Positions 1 through 7,380 of a DNA stretch of 15,375 nucleotides are shown piece by piece. Source of the stretch: an uncultured Odoribacter sp. (GTDB lineage Bacteria > Bacteroidota > Bacteroidia > Bacteroidales > Marinifilaceae); NCBI GenBank assembly GCA_905204385.1, contig CAJKZL010000017.1:1-15375 (forward strand). The letters are read 5' to 3'. The position numbers and the translations under genes were made by a program. How positions within the stretch are numbered: position 1 is the first letter of the stretch; each line of letters starts with the position of its first letter. The notes beneath the pieces were generated by a model. The model saw only the letters and a list, made by a program, of their open reading frames with translations, searched no databases and was not told where the DNA came from.

Positions 1-448
1 TGCAATAGTGCTGCTGGCGGTAGCATTTTCGACCGGATTGACGGCACAGGTATTGAAGCCGGTAAAATGGCATATTACCCAAACAAAGGTAAGTGAAGGC
101 GTTTATGATATCGTATGTAAAGCCACCATCGAAGCAACCTGGCATCTATACGATACACAGTTGCCGGAAGGAGGTCCGCTGCCTACGACGTTCAATCTGG
201 ATGAAGACGAAACCAAAGGTATCGAGTAGGTTGGCACCTTCAAAGCCACTACCGAACCGAAGACCGAACACAGCGAGGCTTTCGATATGGATTTGAAGTA
301 TTTTGTCAATACAGCGACCTTCGTTCAGCGGGTCAAACTAACCGAACCTAAAGCCAAATTAGTAGGTTATGTAGAATTTATGGCCTGCACCGGAGGACAG
401 TGTACCCCACCTGCCGAAGCAGATTTCAACATGGAATTAACGAAATAA
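1..448 (+). pseudogene. DsbD-alpha-like periplasmic domain protein, 5' end off the window, interrupted by an in-frame TAG
   Basis: The reading frame is open from base 2 and ends at TAA 446-448, but a TAG at 227-229 splits it. The translation begins inside a signal peptide (AIVLLAVAFSTGLTAQ) followed by VLKPVKWHITQTKV, then WHLYDTQLPEGGPLPTTF. After the TAG come AFDMDLKYF, a CTGGQC cysteine pair and PPAEADFNMEL. This is the pattern of the N-terminal immunoglobulin-like domain of DsbD (DsbD-alpha), which passes electrons from the membrane reductase to periplasmic thiol partners. In DsbD a membrane domain follows; here the frame stops right after the domain, so this is a free-standing domain gene. 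The conserved sequence continues in the same frame on both sides of the TAG, so one base substitution explains the break (for example from TTG, AAG or CAG). It may be a recent pseudogene or a sequence error. A GTG at position 8 is not a credible start, because it lies inside the signal peptide. Confidence 0.75.
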
Positions 449-466
449 CTTCCTGTTTGTGACCTT

Positions 467-510
467 AAAGAGCTGCTCCAAAAATGATCTATTTTTGGAG
501 CCTCTTTTTA
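467..510 (+). terminator. Rho-independent terminator after the DsbD-like gene
   Basis: A perfect 11-bp stem, GCTCCAAAAAT (475-485) with ATTTTTGGAGC (491-501), has a 5-nt loop and is followed by CTCTTTTTA. The flanking AAAGAG (467-472) can also pair with CTCTTT (502-507) across a 2-nt bulge. It lies just before the next gene, which therefore needs its own promoter or read-through. Confidence 0.85.
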
Positions 511-538
511 TAAAATCCCCTTGTTCCGTTCCCTGTAT

Positions 539-1636
539 ATGGCCTGCTTGAAAATCTCCCTTTCCGTTTGTCTTCTTTTGACCGTCTATACAGTCCATGC
601 CCAATTCTGGCCTTACGGTACACAGGAGAATGACAGCATCACTCTTTTTTTTGTCGGAGATGTAATGCAACATGCCCCACAAATAGAGGGAGCCAGGAAC
701 ACGGCCGGAGATTACGATTACACCTCTTGTTTTCAATACATCCGTCCTTACTGGGCAAAGGCCGATTATGTTTTCGCCAATCTGGAAACCACTCTTTCGG
801 ACCGGAATTTCAGCGGCTACCCTCACTTTTGCGCTCCCTGGCAACTAGCCCGGGACCTACAAGCCTGCGGAGTCGATTTTCTGACCACCAACAACAATCA
901 TTCCTGCGACAAAGGAGCAAAAGGCATAAAAAAGACCCTTTATTTTCTGGATTCCTTAGGCATACCCCATACCGGAACTTTCACCGACACCACATCCTGG
1001 CTGAAGGAAACGCCTCTGTACATTCGGCACGGACAATTCAAAATCGCTTTACTCAGCTATACTTACGGAACCAACGGGATTCCCATCACCGACGGTCAGG
1101 TGGTCTCTTTAATCGACACTTTCACCATGAAGCGGCAGATCAGCAAAGCCCGGCTGGATTCCGCCACCAATATTATTGTTTTTGTTCATTGGGGAATAGA
1201 ATACGCAAATAAACAGAATGCCAGGCAAGAGAAACTCGCCGCTTTTCTGCATGAACAGGGTGCCGATATTGTGATCGGTTCTCATCCTCACGTAGTACAG
1301 CCCCTCGAATATGCTCTCCGGCAGCAGGACACCTCCGGCATAACCGTTTATTCCCTGGGCAATTTCATCTCCAATCAAAGGAAAAGATATACAAACGGAG
1401 GGATAGGCGTACAACTGCACCTCAAGCGAAAAAACGGAAAGATGTACTATAAAATGTCTTACCTCAGCTGTTATGTCTTCCAGCCTTTTGAAAATGGGGG
1501 CTTGCGCTATTATGTCATCCCCGAACCTGATGCTCCCGCCTTGCTGTCCGGGCGCGATTCCCTCTTATATACTCGCTTTTTTCAGGATACGGATGCTCTG
1601 CTTCAGGGGAAAGCCGCAAAATACGTTAAAGACTGA
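539..1636 (+). CDS. CapA/PgsA-family exported protein (metallophosphatase fold)
   Basis: A 365-aa protein of the PGA_cap (CapA/PgsA) family, related to calcineurin-like metallophosphatases. B. subtilis CapA/PgsA takes part in poly-gamma-glutamate synthesis or anchoring; most Bacteroidota members have no assigned role. From the ATG at 539, a signal peptide (MACLKISLSVCLLLTVYTVHA, about residues 1-21) ends near AQ. Family motifs follow in order: GDVMQH (40-45), ANLETTLS (80-87), TNNNHSCDKG (117-126), VHWGIEY (216-222), IGSHPHVVQPLE (246-257) and YSLGNFISNQ (271-280). The Asp, Asn and His residues in these are the expected metal-site residues. A TTG at 521 would add six residues (371 aa) that would sit before the signal peptide and almost abut the terminator, so ATG 539 is preferred. 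No capsule or PGA genes (CapB, CapC) lie nearby, so polymer synthesis is not supported; a periplasmic or surface hydrolase is equally possible. Confidence 0.85.
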   Translation: MACLKISLSVCLLLTVYTVHAQFWPYGTQENDSITLFFVGDVMQHAPQIEGARNTAGDYDYTSCFQYIRPYWAKADYVFANLETTLSDRNFSGYPHFCAPWQLARDLQACGVDFLTTNNNHSCDKGAKGIKKTLYFLDSLGIPHTGTFTDTTSWLKETPLYIRHGQFKIALLSYTYGTNGIPITDGQVVSLIDTFTMKRQISKARLDSATNIIVFVHWGIEYANKQNARQEKLAAFLHEQGADIVIGSHPHVVQPLEYALRQQDTSGITVYSLGNFISNQRKRYTNGGIGVQLHLKRKNGKMYYKMSYLSCYVFQPFENGGLRYYVIPEPDAPALLSGRDSLLYTRFFQDTDALLQGKAAKYVKD

Positions 1637-1664
1637 CTTCAGGCGCAATCGAATCCGTGAATAT

Positions 1665-1688
1665 TTTCCCGCAAGAGGAAATTTTTTA
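1665..1688 (+). terminator. Weak candidate terminator after the CapA-like gene
   Basis: TTTCC (1665-1669) pairs with GGAAA (1677-1681) around a 7-nt loop, and six Ts follow at 1682-1687. The stem is short and AT-rich, so the call rests mainly on the T-run and on its position 29 nt after the stop codon. Confidence 0.35.
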
Positions 1689-1799
1689 TGATAAAATTTG
1701 TAATTTCGTGAAGCAAAATCAGAAGATCTTCCTGAGGAATAATAAAAACAATCCGAATGGAAAAAGATTTTTTGCATCACTTTAAAACAACAGAACATT

Positions 1800-2192
1800 A
1801 TGAAAATTGCAGTAATTGCTCACGACGGAAAAAAAGCAGAGATGGTTGCTTTCCTGAACCGCCACATGGATTTTTTGAAATCAATGGGACTGGAAATTGT
1901 CGCCACCGGAACAACAGGTAAGCATGCCCAGGATGCCGGGCTGGAAGTCGAGCGTTTATTGTCCGGACCTCTGGGCGGCGATGCCCAAATTGCAGCTTTG
2001 GTTGCGGAACATAAAGTATCTATGGTCATTTTCTTCCGCGACCCGCTCGGGAAACACCCTCATGAACCGGATGTACAAATGCTGATGCGGGTTTGCGATG
2101 TTCACAACGTACCCATTGCCACAAACCCTGCTACGGCCGAGATAATGATCAGCGGCTTCCTTTGCACCCACAAGCAGGCTACTTTAGATTAA
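1800..2192 (+). CDS. mgsA: Methylglyoxal synthase
   Basis: A 130-aa cytosolic enzyme that converts dihydroxyacetone phosphate to methylglyoxal and inorganic phosphate, a bypass of lower glycolysis used when phosphate is short or sugar phosphates build up. Aligned by eye to E. coli MgsA (152 aa, longer at the N-terminus), the key residues are all present: H8-D9 in IAHDG, phosphate-binding GTTG (37-40), SGPLGGD with the catalytic Asp at 61, FFRDPL with Asp 81, and HEPDV with H88 and D91. NVPIATNPATAE (103-114) is also typical. It begins at ATG 1800 with no clear Shine-Dalgarno, as is usual in this phylum. It stands alone between terminators, with no glycerol or glyoxalase genes beside it. A TAATTTCG at 1701-1708 is an imperfect -7 box, but no -33 partner is seen. 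Confidence 0.97.
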   Translation: MKIAVIAHDGKKAEMVAFLNRHMDFLKSMGLEIVATGTTGKHAQDAGLEVERLLSGPLGGDAQIAALVAEHKVSMVIFFRDPLGKHPHEPDVQMLMRVCDVHNVPIATNPATAEIMISGFLCTHKQATLD

Positions 2193-2209
2193 AGAATAGG
2201 CCTGAACCG

Positions 2210-2234
2210 GAGGTCTGATAAGACCTCTCATTTT
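2210..2234 (+). terminator. Rho-independent terminator of mgsA
   Basis: A perfect 7-bp stem, GAGGTCT (2210-2216) with AGACCTC (2221-2227), has a GATA loop and is followed by TCATTTTT. It lies 17 nt after the mgsA stop codon. Confidence 0.8.
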
Positions 2235-2263
2235 TAATTCGTTAATTAAAGCTTAAAGTATAC

Positions 2264-2284
2264 GCAAACATTTGCATTGCAAAT
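2264..2284. promoter_or_regulatory. Candidate operator: perfect palindrome over the -33 box
   Basis: ATTTGCATTGCAAAT (2270-2284) is a perfect 7-1-7 inverted repeat that contains the whole -33 TTTG. A second, imperfect palindrome, GCAAACATTTGC (2264-2275), overlaps it on the left, giving three alternating GCAAA/TTTGC half-sites. Symmetry and position suggest a repressor or a metal-responsive dimer; the protein is not encoded in this window. Confidence 0.5.
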
Positions 2285-2302
2285 ATTCCTGCCTTATTTT
2301 TG
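2271..2302 (+). promoter_or_regulatory. Bacteroidota-type promoter of the His-rich protein gene
   Basis: TTTG (2271-2274), a 20-nt spacer and TATTTTTG (2295-2302) match the Bacteroidota consensus TTTG-N19-21-TAnnTTTG at every defined position. Transcription should start near 2308, giving a leader of about 14 nt to ATG 2322. This also argues against the upstream TTG at 2277, which lies inside the promoter. Confidence 0.75.
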
Positions 2303-2321
2303 TAAAAATAAAATCCGGAAG

Positions 2322-2738
2322 ATGCTGAGAAAAATTGTGGCTTTCTTTTTTTTGACTCTCGCGAGCCTGACCATGCTCGCCTTCGCCACTGTGCCTCACC
2401 ATCATCACCAGGAGTTTATTTGCTTTAACAGTGCACATTGTTCCTCCACAGCGCCGGATGCTTCTCATTCTCACGATGCGGACCCTGTGCATTCCGATCA
2501 TGGTTGCGTTAAAAATCTTTTCCAAACACAGATTACCCGAACGCAATCGCTGGATCATTCTTCCGATAACGGGAATGTTCACTTTACTTTCATTTTCTTA
2601 TTGCCCGGAATTTCTTCTTTACACTTTCCGGAATCTTTTCATGCCATCGAGCCGGATATCTTCTATTTAGAGAAACTCCACCATATCGCTTATTTTTCTT
2701 CCCTCTCCGGAAGAGCCCCTCCCTATACGATAGCTTAA
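2322..2738 (+). CDS. Small His-rich exported or membrane-anchored protein next to metal efflux genes
   Basis: A 138-aa protein with a hydrophobic N-terminus (MLRKIVAFFFLTLASLTMLAFA), then VPHHHHQEFICFNSAHCSS and an Asp/His stretch (DASHSHDADPVHSDHGC). A second hydrophobic segment (FTFIFLLPGI) lies near residue 90. The four-His cluster and the HC, HSH and HSDHGC motifs are likely metal ligands in the periplasm. It resembles small His-rich proteins often found beside CusA/CzcA pumps in Bacteroidales (a DUF6769-like pattern, recalled and not searched). ATG 2322 is chosen because a perfect promoter ends 19 nt upstream. It precedes the efflux genes by 158 nt with no obvious terminator between, so it may lead the same transcript. 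The probable role is to bind or buffer the metal before export, or to sense it; this is inference. Confidence 0.75.
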   Translation: MLRKIVAFFFLTLASLTMLAFATVPHHHHQEFICFNSAHCSSTAPDASHSHDADPVHSDHGCVKNLFQTQITRTQSLDHSSDNGNVHFTFIFLLPGISSLHFPESFHAIEPDIFYLEKLHHIAYFSSLSGRAPPYTIA

Positions 2739-2751
2739 AGCGATCTCCCGG

Positions 2752-2815
2752 CCGTCCGAAGCATTTACCATGCACGGGACGGAATATCATAGCAAGCAGC
2801 CGCTAACGGGCTATG
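2752..2815 (+). promoter_or_regulatory. Two-hairpin structured spacer ahead of the efflux operon
   Basis: Hairpin A: CCGTCC (2752-2757) pairs with GGACGG (2777-2782). Inside it GCAT (2761-2764) pairs with ATGC (2770-2773), leaving a 3x3 internal loop and a TTACC loop. Hairpin B: CATAGC (2788-2793) pairs with GCTATG (2810-2815). Inside it CCG (2800-2802) pairs with CGG (2807-2809), with a 6-nt bulge and a CTAA loop. No U-run follows either hairpin, so this is not a simple terminator. It could be a regulatory leader, an RNA-processing site or a spacer; I match it to no known riboswitch. Confidence 0.4.
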
Positions 2816-2896
2816 CTCCTGTATAATACATTATGAGACTGCAGGAAGGCATAAACTGGAGGGTATTATTTTATCTCTTAAATAAATTTTAATCCG

Positions 2897-4237
2897 ATGA
2901 AATTATTTATAATCATCCTAACCATATTATCGATGTGTCTCTATGGCTGTAATCAAAATGCCAAACACAATCAAAAAGTTTCAGCAAAACCGGAAGCCCA
3001 TGCCGGACATGAGCATAGTGAACATAAAGAACATGATCATAAAGGCCATAATCATGAAGATCATGATCACGAGGGGCACGATCATGCAGCACACGCCCAG
3101 GAAGTGAACCATGATTCCCACGAAGGCCACAATCACGCAACCGAAGGCCATGATCATGCCGCCGAAGGAGCAGGACACGACCATAGCCACGAATCCACCG
3201 AAGCGAATCACAACGATGAAATCATTTTCACCAAAGAACAGGCTGCAAAAACAGATTTCGAAGTGCGTAAAATCCAGCCCGGAACTTTTCATCAGGTGAT
3301 CAAGACAACCGGACAAGTGCTGCCGGCACCCGGCGATGAATCGGTCATCGTAGCCCCCAACAATGGAGTGGTTTCCTTTGCCAATCATAATCTGGCGGCA
3401 GGTAGTGCGGTCAAACAAGGCCAGCCTCTCTTTCATATCGCCTCCAAAAATCTGAGTGAAGGTGACTATTATGCCCGTACCGACGCTAATTATCAAAAAG
3501 CTAAAGCAGAATACGAAAGAGCACAAAAGCTGATACAAGATAAAATCATTTCTCAAAAAGAATACGAAGCAATCCGCTTGAATTACCAGAATGCCCGCAT
3601 CGCCTATGACGCCATCGCCGGGAAACAGTCCGCCAAGGGGATGGCCATAACGGCTCCTTTTAACGGTTATGTGAAAAATATCACGGTCCAGGACGGCGAA
3701 TACGTAACTGCCGGACAAGCCATAGCTACCATCTCCCAAAATAAACGACTGGTGCTGAGAGCCGACGTTTCCGAAAAACACTATCCGGTATTGCACAGTA
3801 TCCACAGTGCCAATTTCAAGACTCCCTACGACAATCAGGTTTATGACCTGGCCGATCTGTCCGGAAAACTGTTGTCGGTAGGCAAATCGGCGGCAAACAA
3901 TACCTTTTTTATTCCCGTAACCTTTGAATTCAACAACCAGGGAGCCGTCATCCCGGGCACATTCGTCGAAATCTACCTGATCTCCGCCCCCCTGCCCGAC
4001 GTACTGAGCATTCCCGTCAGCGCCCTGACCAACGAAATGGGAACTTTCTACGTTTACAAGCAATTGGATGAAGAAGGTTATCAGAAACAAGAAGTAAAAA
4101 CCGGAGCCAATAACGGCAAAGAAGTACAAATCCTAAGCGGACTGCATCCGGGCGACCGGGTGGTGACCAAAGGCGCTTATCAGGTGAAAATGGCTTCAGC
4201 CTCTGCCGCCATACCGGGACATACCCACGAACATTAA
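2897..4237 (+). CDS. RND heavy-metal efflux adaptor, lipoprotein with a His-rich N-terminus (CzcB/CusB-like)
   Basis: A 446-aa membrane-fusion protein of the HlyD/CzcB class that joins the inner-membrane pump to the outer-membrane channel. A lipoprotein signal ends in the lipobox LYGC with Cys 18. Residues 24-105 hold 24 histidines in repeats such as GHDH, EGHNH and EHDH, with no further Cys: a likely flexible metal-binding tail. From about residue 109 the normal adaptor begins: two halves of a lipoyl domain (about 150-181, and the later ITAPFNGYVKNITVQDGEYV) flank a helical hairpin (NYQKAKAEYERAQKLIQ...EYEAIRLNYQNARIAY). A beta-barrel and a membrane-proximal domain (LSGLHPGDRVVTKGAYQVK) follow. 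The C-terminus ends PGHTHEH, again metal-binding in look. The pump gene follows after 53 nt. His without Met or Cys favours Zn, Ni, Co or Cd over Cu(I) or Ag(I). Confidence 0.93.
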   Translation: MKLFIIILTILSMCLYGCNQNAKHNQKVSAKPEAHAGHEHSEHKEHDHKGHNHEDHDHEGHDHAAHAQEVNHDSHEGHNHATEGHDHAAEGAGHDHSHESTEANHNDEIIFTKEQAAKTDFEVRKIQPGTFHQVIKTTGQVLPAPGDESVIVAPNNGVVSFANHNLAAGSAVKQGQPLFHIASKNLSEGDYYARTDANYQKAKAEYERAQKLIQDKIISQKEYEAIRLNYQNARIAYDAIAGKQSAKGMAITAPFNGYVKNITVQDGEYVTAGQAIATISQNKRLVLRADVSEKHYPVLHSIHSANFKTPYDNQVYDLADLSGKLLSVGKSAANNTFFIPVTFEFNNQGAVIPGTFVEIYLISAPLPDVLSIPVSALTNEMGTFYVYKQLDEEGYQKQEVKTGANNGKEVQILSGLHPGDRVVTKGAYQVKMASASAAIPGHTHEH

Positions 4238-4290
4238 TGGTTCGCGAGAACAAGAATTGGAAATAAGAATTAGATTTTAGTCCTTCAATT

Positions 4291-7200
4291 ATGCTAAATA
4301 AAATCATACAATACTCATTACACAACCGCTTGTTGGTAATGATTGCAGCCCTGGCACTTCTGATTTGGGGAAGTATCACCGCCCGGAACATGGAAGTGGA
4401 TGTTTTTCCCGACCTGAATGCCCCGACCGTAGTGGTTATGACAGAAGCTCAGGGAATGGCACCGGAAGAAGTGGAGCGCCTGGTGACTTTTCCCATAGAG
4501 ACCGCTGTCAATGGCGCCACTGACGTCCGTCGGGTACGTTCTTCCTCCACCACCGGATTTTCTGTCGTATGGGTGGAATTCGAGTGGGGAACCAACATTT
4601 ATACCGCTCGTCAGATCGTTTCCGAAAAATTAGCAACCCTGGGTGACGCTCTGCCTAATAATGTGGGTCAGCCGACATTAGGCCCCCAGTCGTCTATTTT
4701 AGGAGAAATGATGATCATCGGCATGACTGCCGACACCACTTCTTTACAGGATTTGCGTACGATGGCCGACTGGACCATCCGTCCTCGCTTACTTTCTACA
4801 GGAGGGGTGGCACAGGTAGCCGTCATCGGAGGCGACATCAAAGAATATCAAATTCTGCTGGATCCTGCAAGGATGAAACACTATAACATCAGCCTTCAGG
4901 AAATACTCCCCGTCGTCGAGAACATGAACCAGAACGCTACGGGAGGTATACTGTACGAATATGGGAATGAATACATCGTCCAGGGGGTTATGGCAACCAC
5001 CCGCGTGGAAGAATTAGGAAAAGCTGTTATCAAAACCATAAATGACTTACCTATTACCCTGGATGATATTTCCTCGGTTAAAATAGGTGCCAAAACACCC
5101 AAACTGGGCCTTGCTTCAGAAAAAGGCAAACCGGCAGTACTGATCACGGTCACCAAACAACCGGGATCCAATACCCTGGAATTAACTGACAAATTGGATG
5201 CTTCTCTTCAGGATTTGCAGAAAACCTTACCCGGAGACGTACAGATTTCAACGGATATTTTCCGTCAATCCCGCTTCATCGAAAGTTCCATCGACAATAT
5301 ACAGAAAGCCCTGTTCGAAGGGGCTGTCTTTGTCATTGTAGTGTTGTTTTTCTTTTTAATGAATTTCCGCACTACGCTTATTTCCCTGGTAGCTTTGCCC
5401 CTTTCCATATTAATGGCCATACTGGTGCTTCACGCCCTGGGACTAACCATAAATACCATGAGCCTGGGTGGCCTCGCTATAGCGATCGGTTCGCTGGTGG
5501 ACGACGCTATCGTAGATGTCGAGAATGTATACAAGCGCCTCAGGGAAAACCGTCTAAAGCCACGTGAAGACCAACGGCCCGTATTGGAAATAGTCTTTGA
5601 AGGCTCTAAGGAAGTGCGGATGCCTATTCTAAATTCAACGCTGATTATCGTTGCCTGTTTTCTGCCTTTATTCTTCCTTTCCGGCATGGAAGGACGAATG
5701 CTGATTCCTTTAGGGATCGCTTTTGTGGTAGCCTTGTTCGCTTCAACCGTGATCGCCTTGACGCTTACTCCGGTATTATGTAGTTATCTGCTTACGACAC
5801 CGAAGGCCCTGCAGCAAAGCGAAAAGGAACCTTTTGTTGCCCGCAGCCTGAAAAAAGTCTACCGGAAAGCACTGAACTGGGGGCTGCATTACAAAAAAAC
5901 TATCATCGGCACTGCCGGCGGGCTGCTGATCCTCACCCTTATCCTGATGTTCCAGCTCGGGCGGAGCTTTTTGCCTCCTTTCAATGAAGGTTCGCTAACC
6001 ATTAATGTCAGCACCATGCCCGGCATTTCTTTGGAAGAATCCGACAAAATGGGTTTACTGGCCGAACAGATGTTGATGGAATTTCCGGAAATCCAAACGG
6101 TAGCCCGGAAAACCGGACGGGCCGAATTGGACGAACACGCCCTGGGAGTAAATACTTCAGAGATAGAAGCCCCTTTCGAACTGAAAGACCGGGACCGGGA
6201 CGAATTTCTGGCAGCAGTAAGAAGTAAACTCGGCACCATCAAGGGAGCAAACATAGAGATCGGACAACCCATTTCCCATCGCATCGATGCTATGTTATCG
6301 GGAACGCAGGCCAATATTGCCATCAAATTATTCGGCCCTGACCTGAACAAACTATTCCAACTGGGAAGCCAGATCAAAAATTCCGTGCAGGAAATCGAAG
6401 GAATAGCCGATCTAACGCTGGAGCAACAAATCGAACGTCCTCAATTACAGATTCTTCCCAAGCGCGATATGTTGGCCAAATATGGCATTTCCCTACCGGA
6501 ATTCTCGGAATTTATCAATGTCGCTTTATCGGGAAAAGTAGTCTCTCAGGTGAACGTCATGGTCGACGATGAAGTCCGCTCCACCATGGAACAAATCGGC
6601 GAGCTAACCCTGGATGCCAATGGACGAAAAGTACCTCTATCCTATGTGGCCGAGATTCTTCCTCTTTCCGGCCCCAATACCATCAGCCGGGAAAACGTTC
6701 AGCGTAAGATCGTCGTATCGGCCAACGTAGCGGGCAGGGATTTGAAAGGAGTCGTCAATGACATCCGGGAAACTATAGATCAAGAAATCAGTCTGCCCGA
6801 AGGCTATCACGTAGAATACGGAGGGCAGTTTGAACGCGAGGCAGCAGCTTCCCGGACCTTATTCCTGACCTCCCTGATTTCCATATTATTGATGTTCCTG
6901 ATTCTATATCATGAGTTCCGGAGCGTTCCTTTATCCGGCATCATCATGCTGAATCTCCCCCTGTCCATTATCGGCGGGGTCATCGCCATATGGTTCACGT
7001 CAGGAGTCATCAGCATCCCTGCTATCATAGGCTTTATCTCTCTGTTCGGCATAGCCACCCGTAACGGTATTCTGCTGGTATCCCATTACAACCAGCTTCA
7101 AAGCGAAGGGTTAGGGTTAACGGAAAGCATCATCCAAGGCTCCCTGGACCGTCTGAATCCGATTTTAATGACCGCATTGACCTCTGCTCTAGCTTTGATC

Positions 7201-7374
7201 CCCCTGGCCATCGGAGGCGACCTTCCCGGCAATGAGATTCAAAGCCCCATGGCCCAAGTTATACTGGGAGGCCTTCTCAGTTCAACGCTACTGAATGGAT
7301 TTGTAGTACCGGTGGTTTACTACCTCCTAAAAAGGAAGTCACAGTCTGTAAAACCAAACGATTTGCAATTATAA
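4291..7374 (+). CDS. czcA: CusA/CzcA-family heavy-metal RND efflux pump
   Basis: A 1027-aa inner-membrane proton-driven antiporter of the HME-RND family, the motor of the tripartite system. It has a first membrane helix (about 11-30), the RND signature VDVFPDLNAPTV (36-47), a porter domain, and a block of helices from about 340. TM4 reads AIAIGSLVDDAIVDVEN, with D404, D405, D409 and E411. The Asp and Glu of the CusA proton relay are kept, the DFG Asp of CzcA is replaced by AIG, and two further acidic residues are present. Where CusA has metal-binding Met residues in its pore domain, this protein reads TINVSTMPGI and TSEIEAPFELK, with no Met at the first position and probably none at the second (alignment from memory). 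A Cu/Ag substrate is therefore unlikely, but the ion cannot be read from sequence alone. The length is normal for the family and I see no frame damage. Confidence 0.95.
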   Translation: MLNKIIQYSLHNRLLVMIAALALLIWGSITARNMEVDVFPDLNAPTVVVMTEAQGMAPEEVERLVTFPIETAVNGATDVRRVRSSSTTGFSVVWVEFEWGTNIYTARQIVSEKLATLGDALPNNVGQPTLGPQSSILGEMMIIGMTADTTSLQDLRTMADWTIRPRLLSTGGVAQVAVIGGDIKEYQILLDPARMKHYNISLQEILPVVENMNQNATGGILYEYGNEYIVQGVMATTRVEELGKAVIKTINDLPITLDDISSVKIGAKTPKLGLASEKGKPAVLITVTKQPGSNTLELTDKLDASLQDLQKTLPGDVQISTDIFRQSRFIESSIDNIQKALFEGAVFVIVVLFFFLMNFRTTLISLVALPLSILMAILVLHALGLTINTMSLGGLAIAIGSLVDDAIVDVENVYKRLRENRLKPREDQRPVLEIVFEGSKEVRMPILNSTLIIVACFLPLFFLSGMEGRMLIPLGIAFVVALFASTVIALTLTPVLCSYLLTTPKALQQSEKEPFVARSLKKVYRKALNWGLHYKKTIIGTAGGLLILTLILMFQLGRSFLPPFNEGSLTINVSTMPGISLEESDKMGLLAEQMLMEFPEIQTVARKTGRAELDEHALGVNTSEIEAPFELKDRDRDEFLAAVRSKLGTIKGANIEIGQPISHRIDAMLSGTQANIAIKLFGPDLNKLFQLGSQIKNSVQEIEGIADLTLEQQIERPQLQILPKRDMLAKYGISLPEFSEFINVALSGKVVSQVNVMVDDEVRSTMEQIGELTLDANGRKVPLSYVAEILPLSGPNTISRENVQRKIVVSANVAGRDLKGVVNDIRETIDQEISLPEGYHVEYGGQFEREAAASRTLFLTSLISILLMFLILYHEFRSVPLSGIIMLNLPLSIIGGVIAIWFTSGVISIPAIIGFISLFGIATRNGILLVSHYNQLQSEGLGLTESIIQGSLDRLNPILMTALTSALALIPLAIGGDLPGNEIQSPMAQVILGGLLSSTLLNGFVVPVVYYLLKRKSQSVKPNDLQL

Positions 7375-7380
7375 ACCTTC

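Noticed and set aside
227..229. Reading the TAG as pyrrolysine or as a reassigned amber codon
   Set aside because: Two neighbouring genes (ending at 9415 and 10315) stop at TAG, and no pyrrolysine genes or special signals are seen.
521..538. TTG start giving a 371-aa CapA-like protein
   Set aside because: It puts six residues before a good signal peptide and almost touches the terminator; ATG 539 is simpler.
1681..1710. Promoter for mgsA at TAAAATTTG or TAATTTCG
   Set aside because: The spacing within the first box is one base too long, the second has a mismatch, and neither has a TTTG at the right distance; mentioned only as a hint in the mgsA entry.
2820..2840. TATAAT-like sequence (near 2824) as a promoter for the efflux operon
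   Set aside because: Bacteroidota housekeeping promoters use TAnnTTTG, and there is no -33 partner.
2739..2896. Known NiCo (czcD) or cobalamin riboswitch in the spacer
   Set aside because: I could not find the conserved core segments of either class; the hairpins alone do not justify the name.
2981..4129. Long minus-strand open frame of 382 codons opposite the adaptor gene
   Set aside because: It mirrors the His-rich and lipoyl coding region, its composition (many Phe, Val, Met, Gly and Ile) is what antisense of His/Asp/Glu-rich codons gives, and the + strand frame has clear family motifs.
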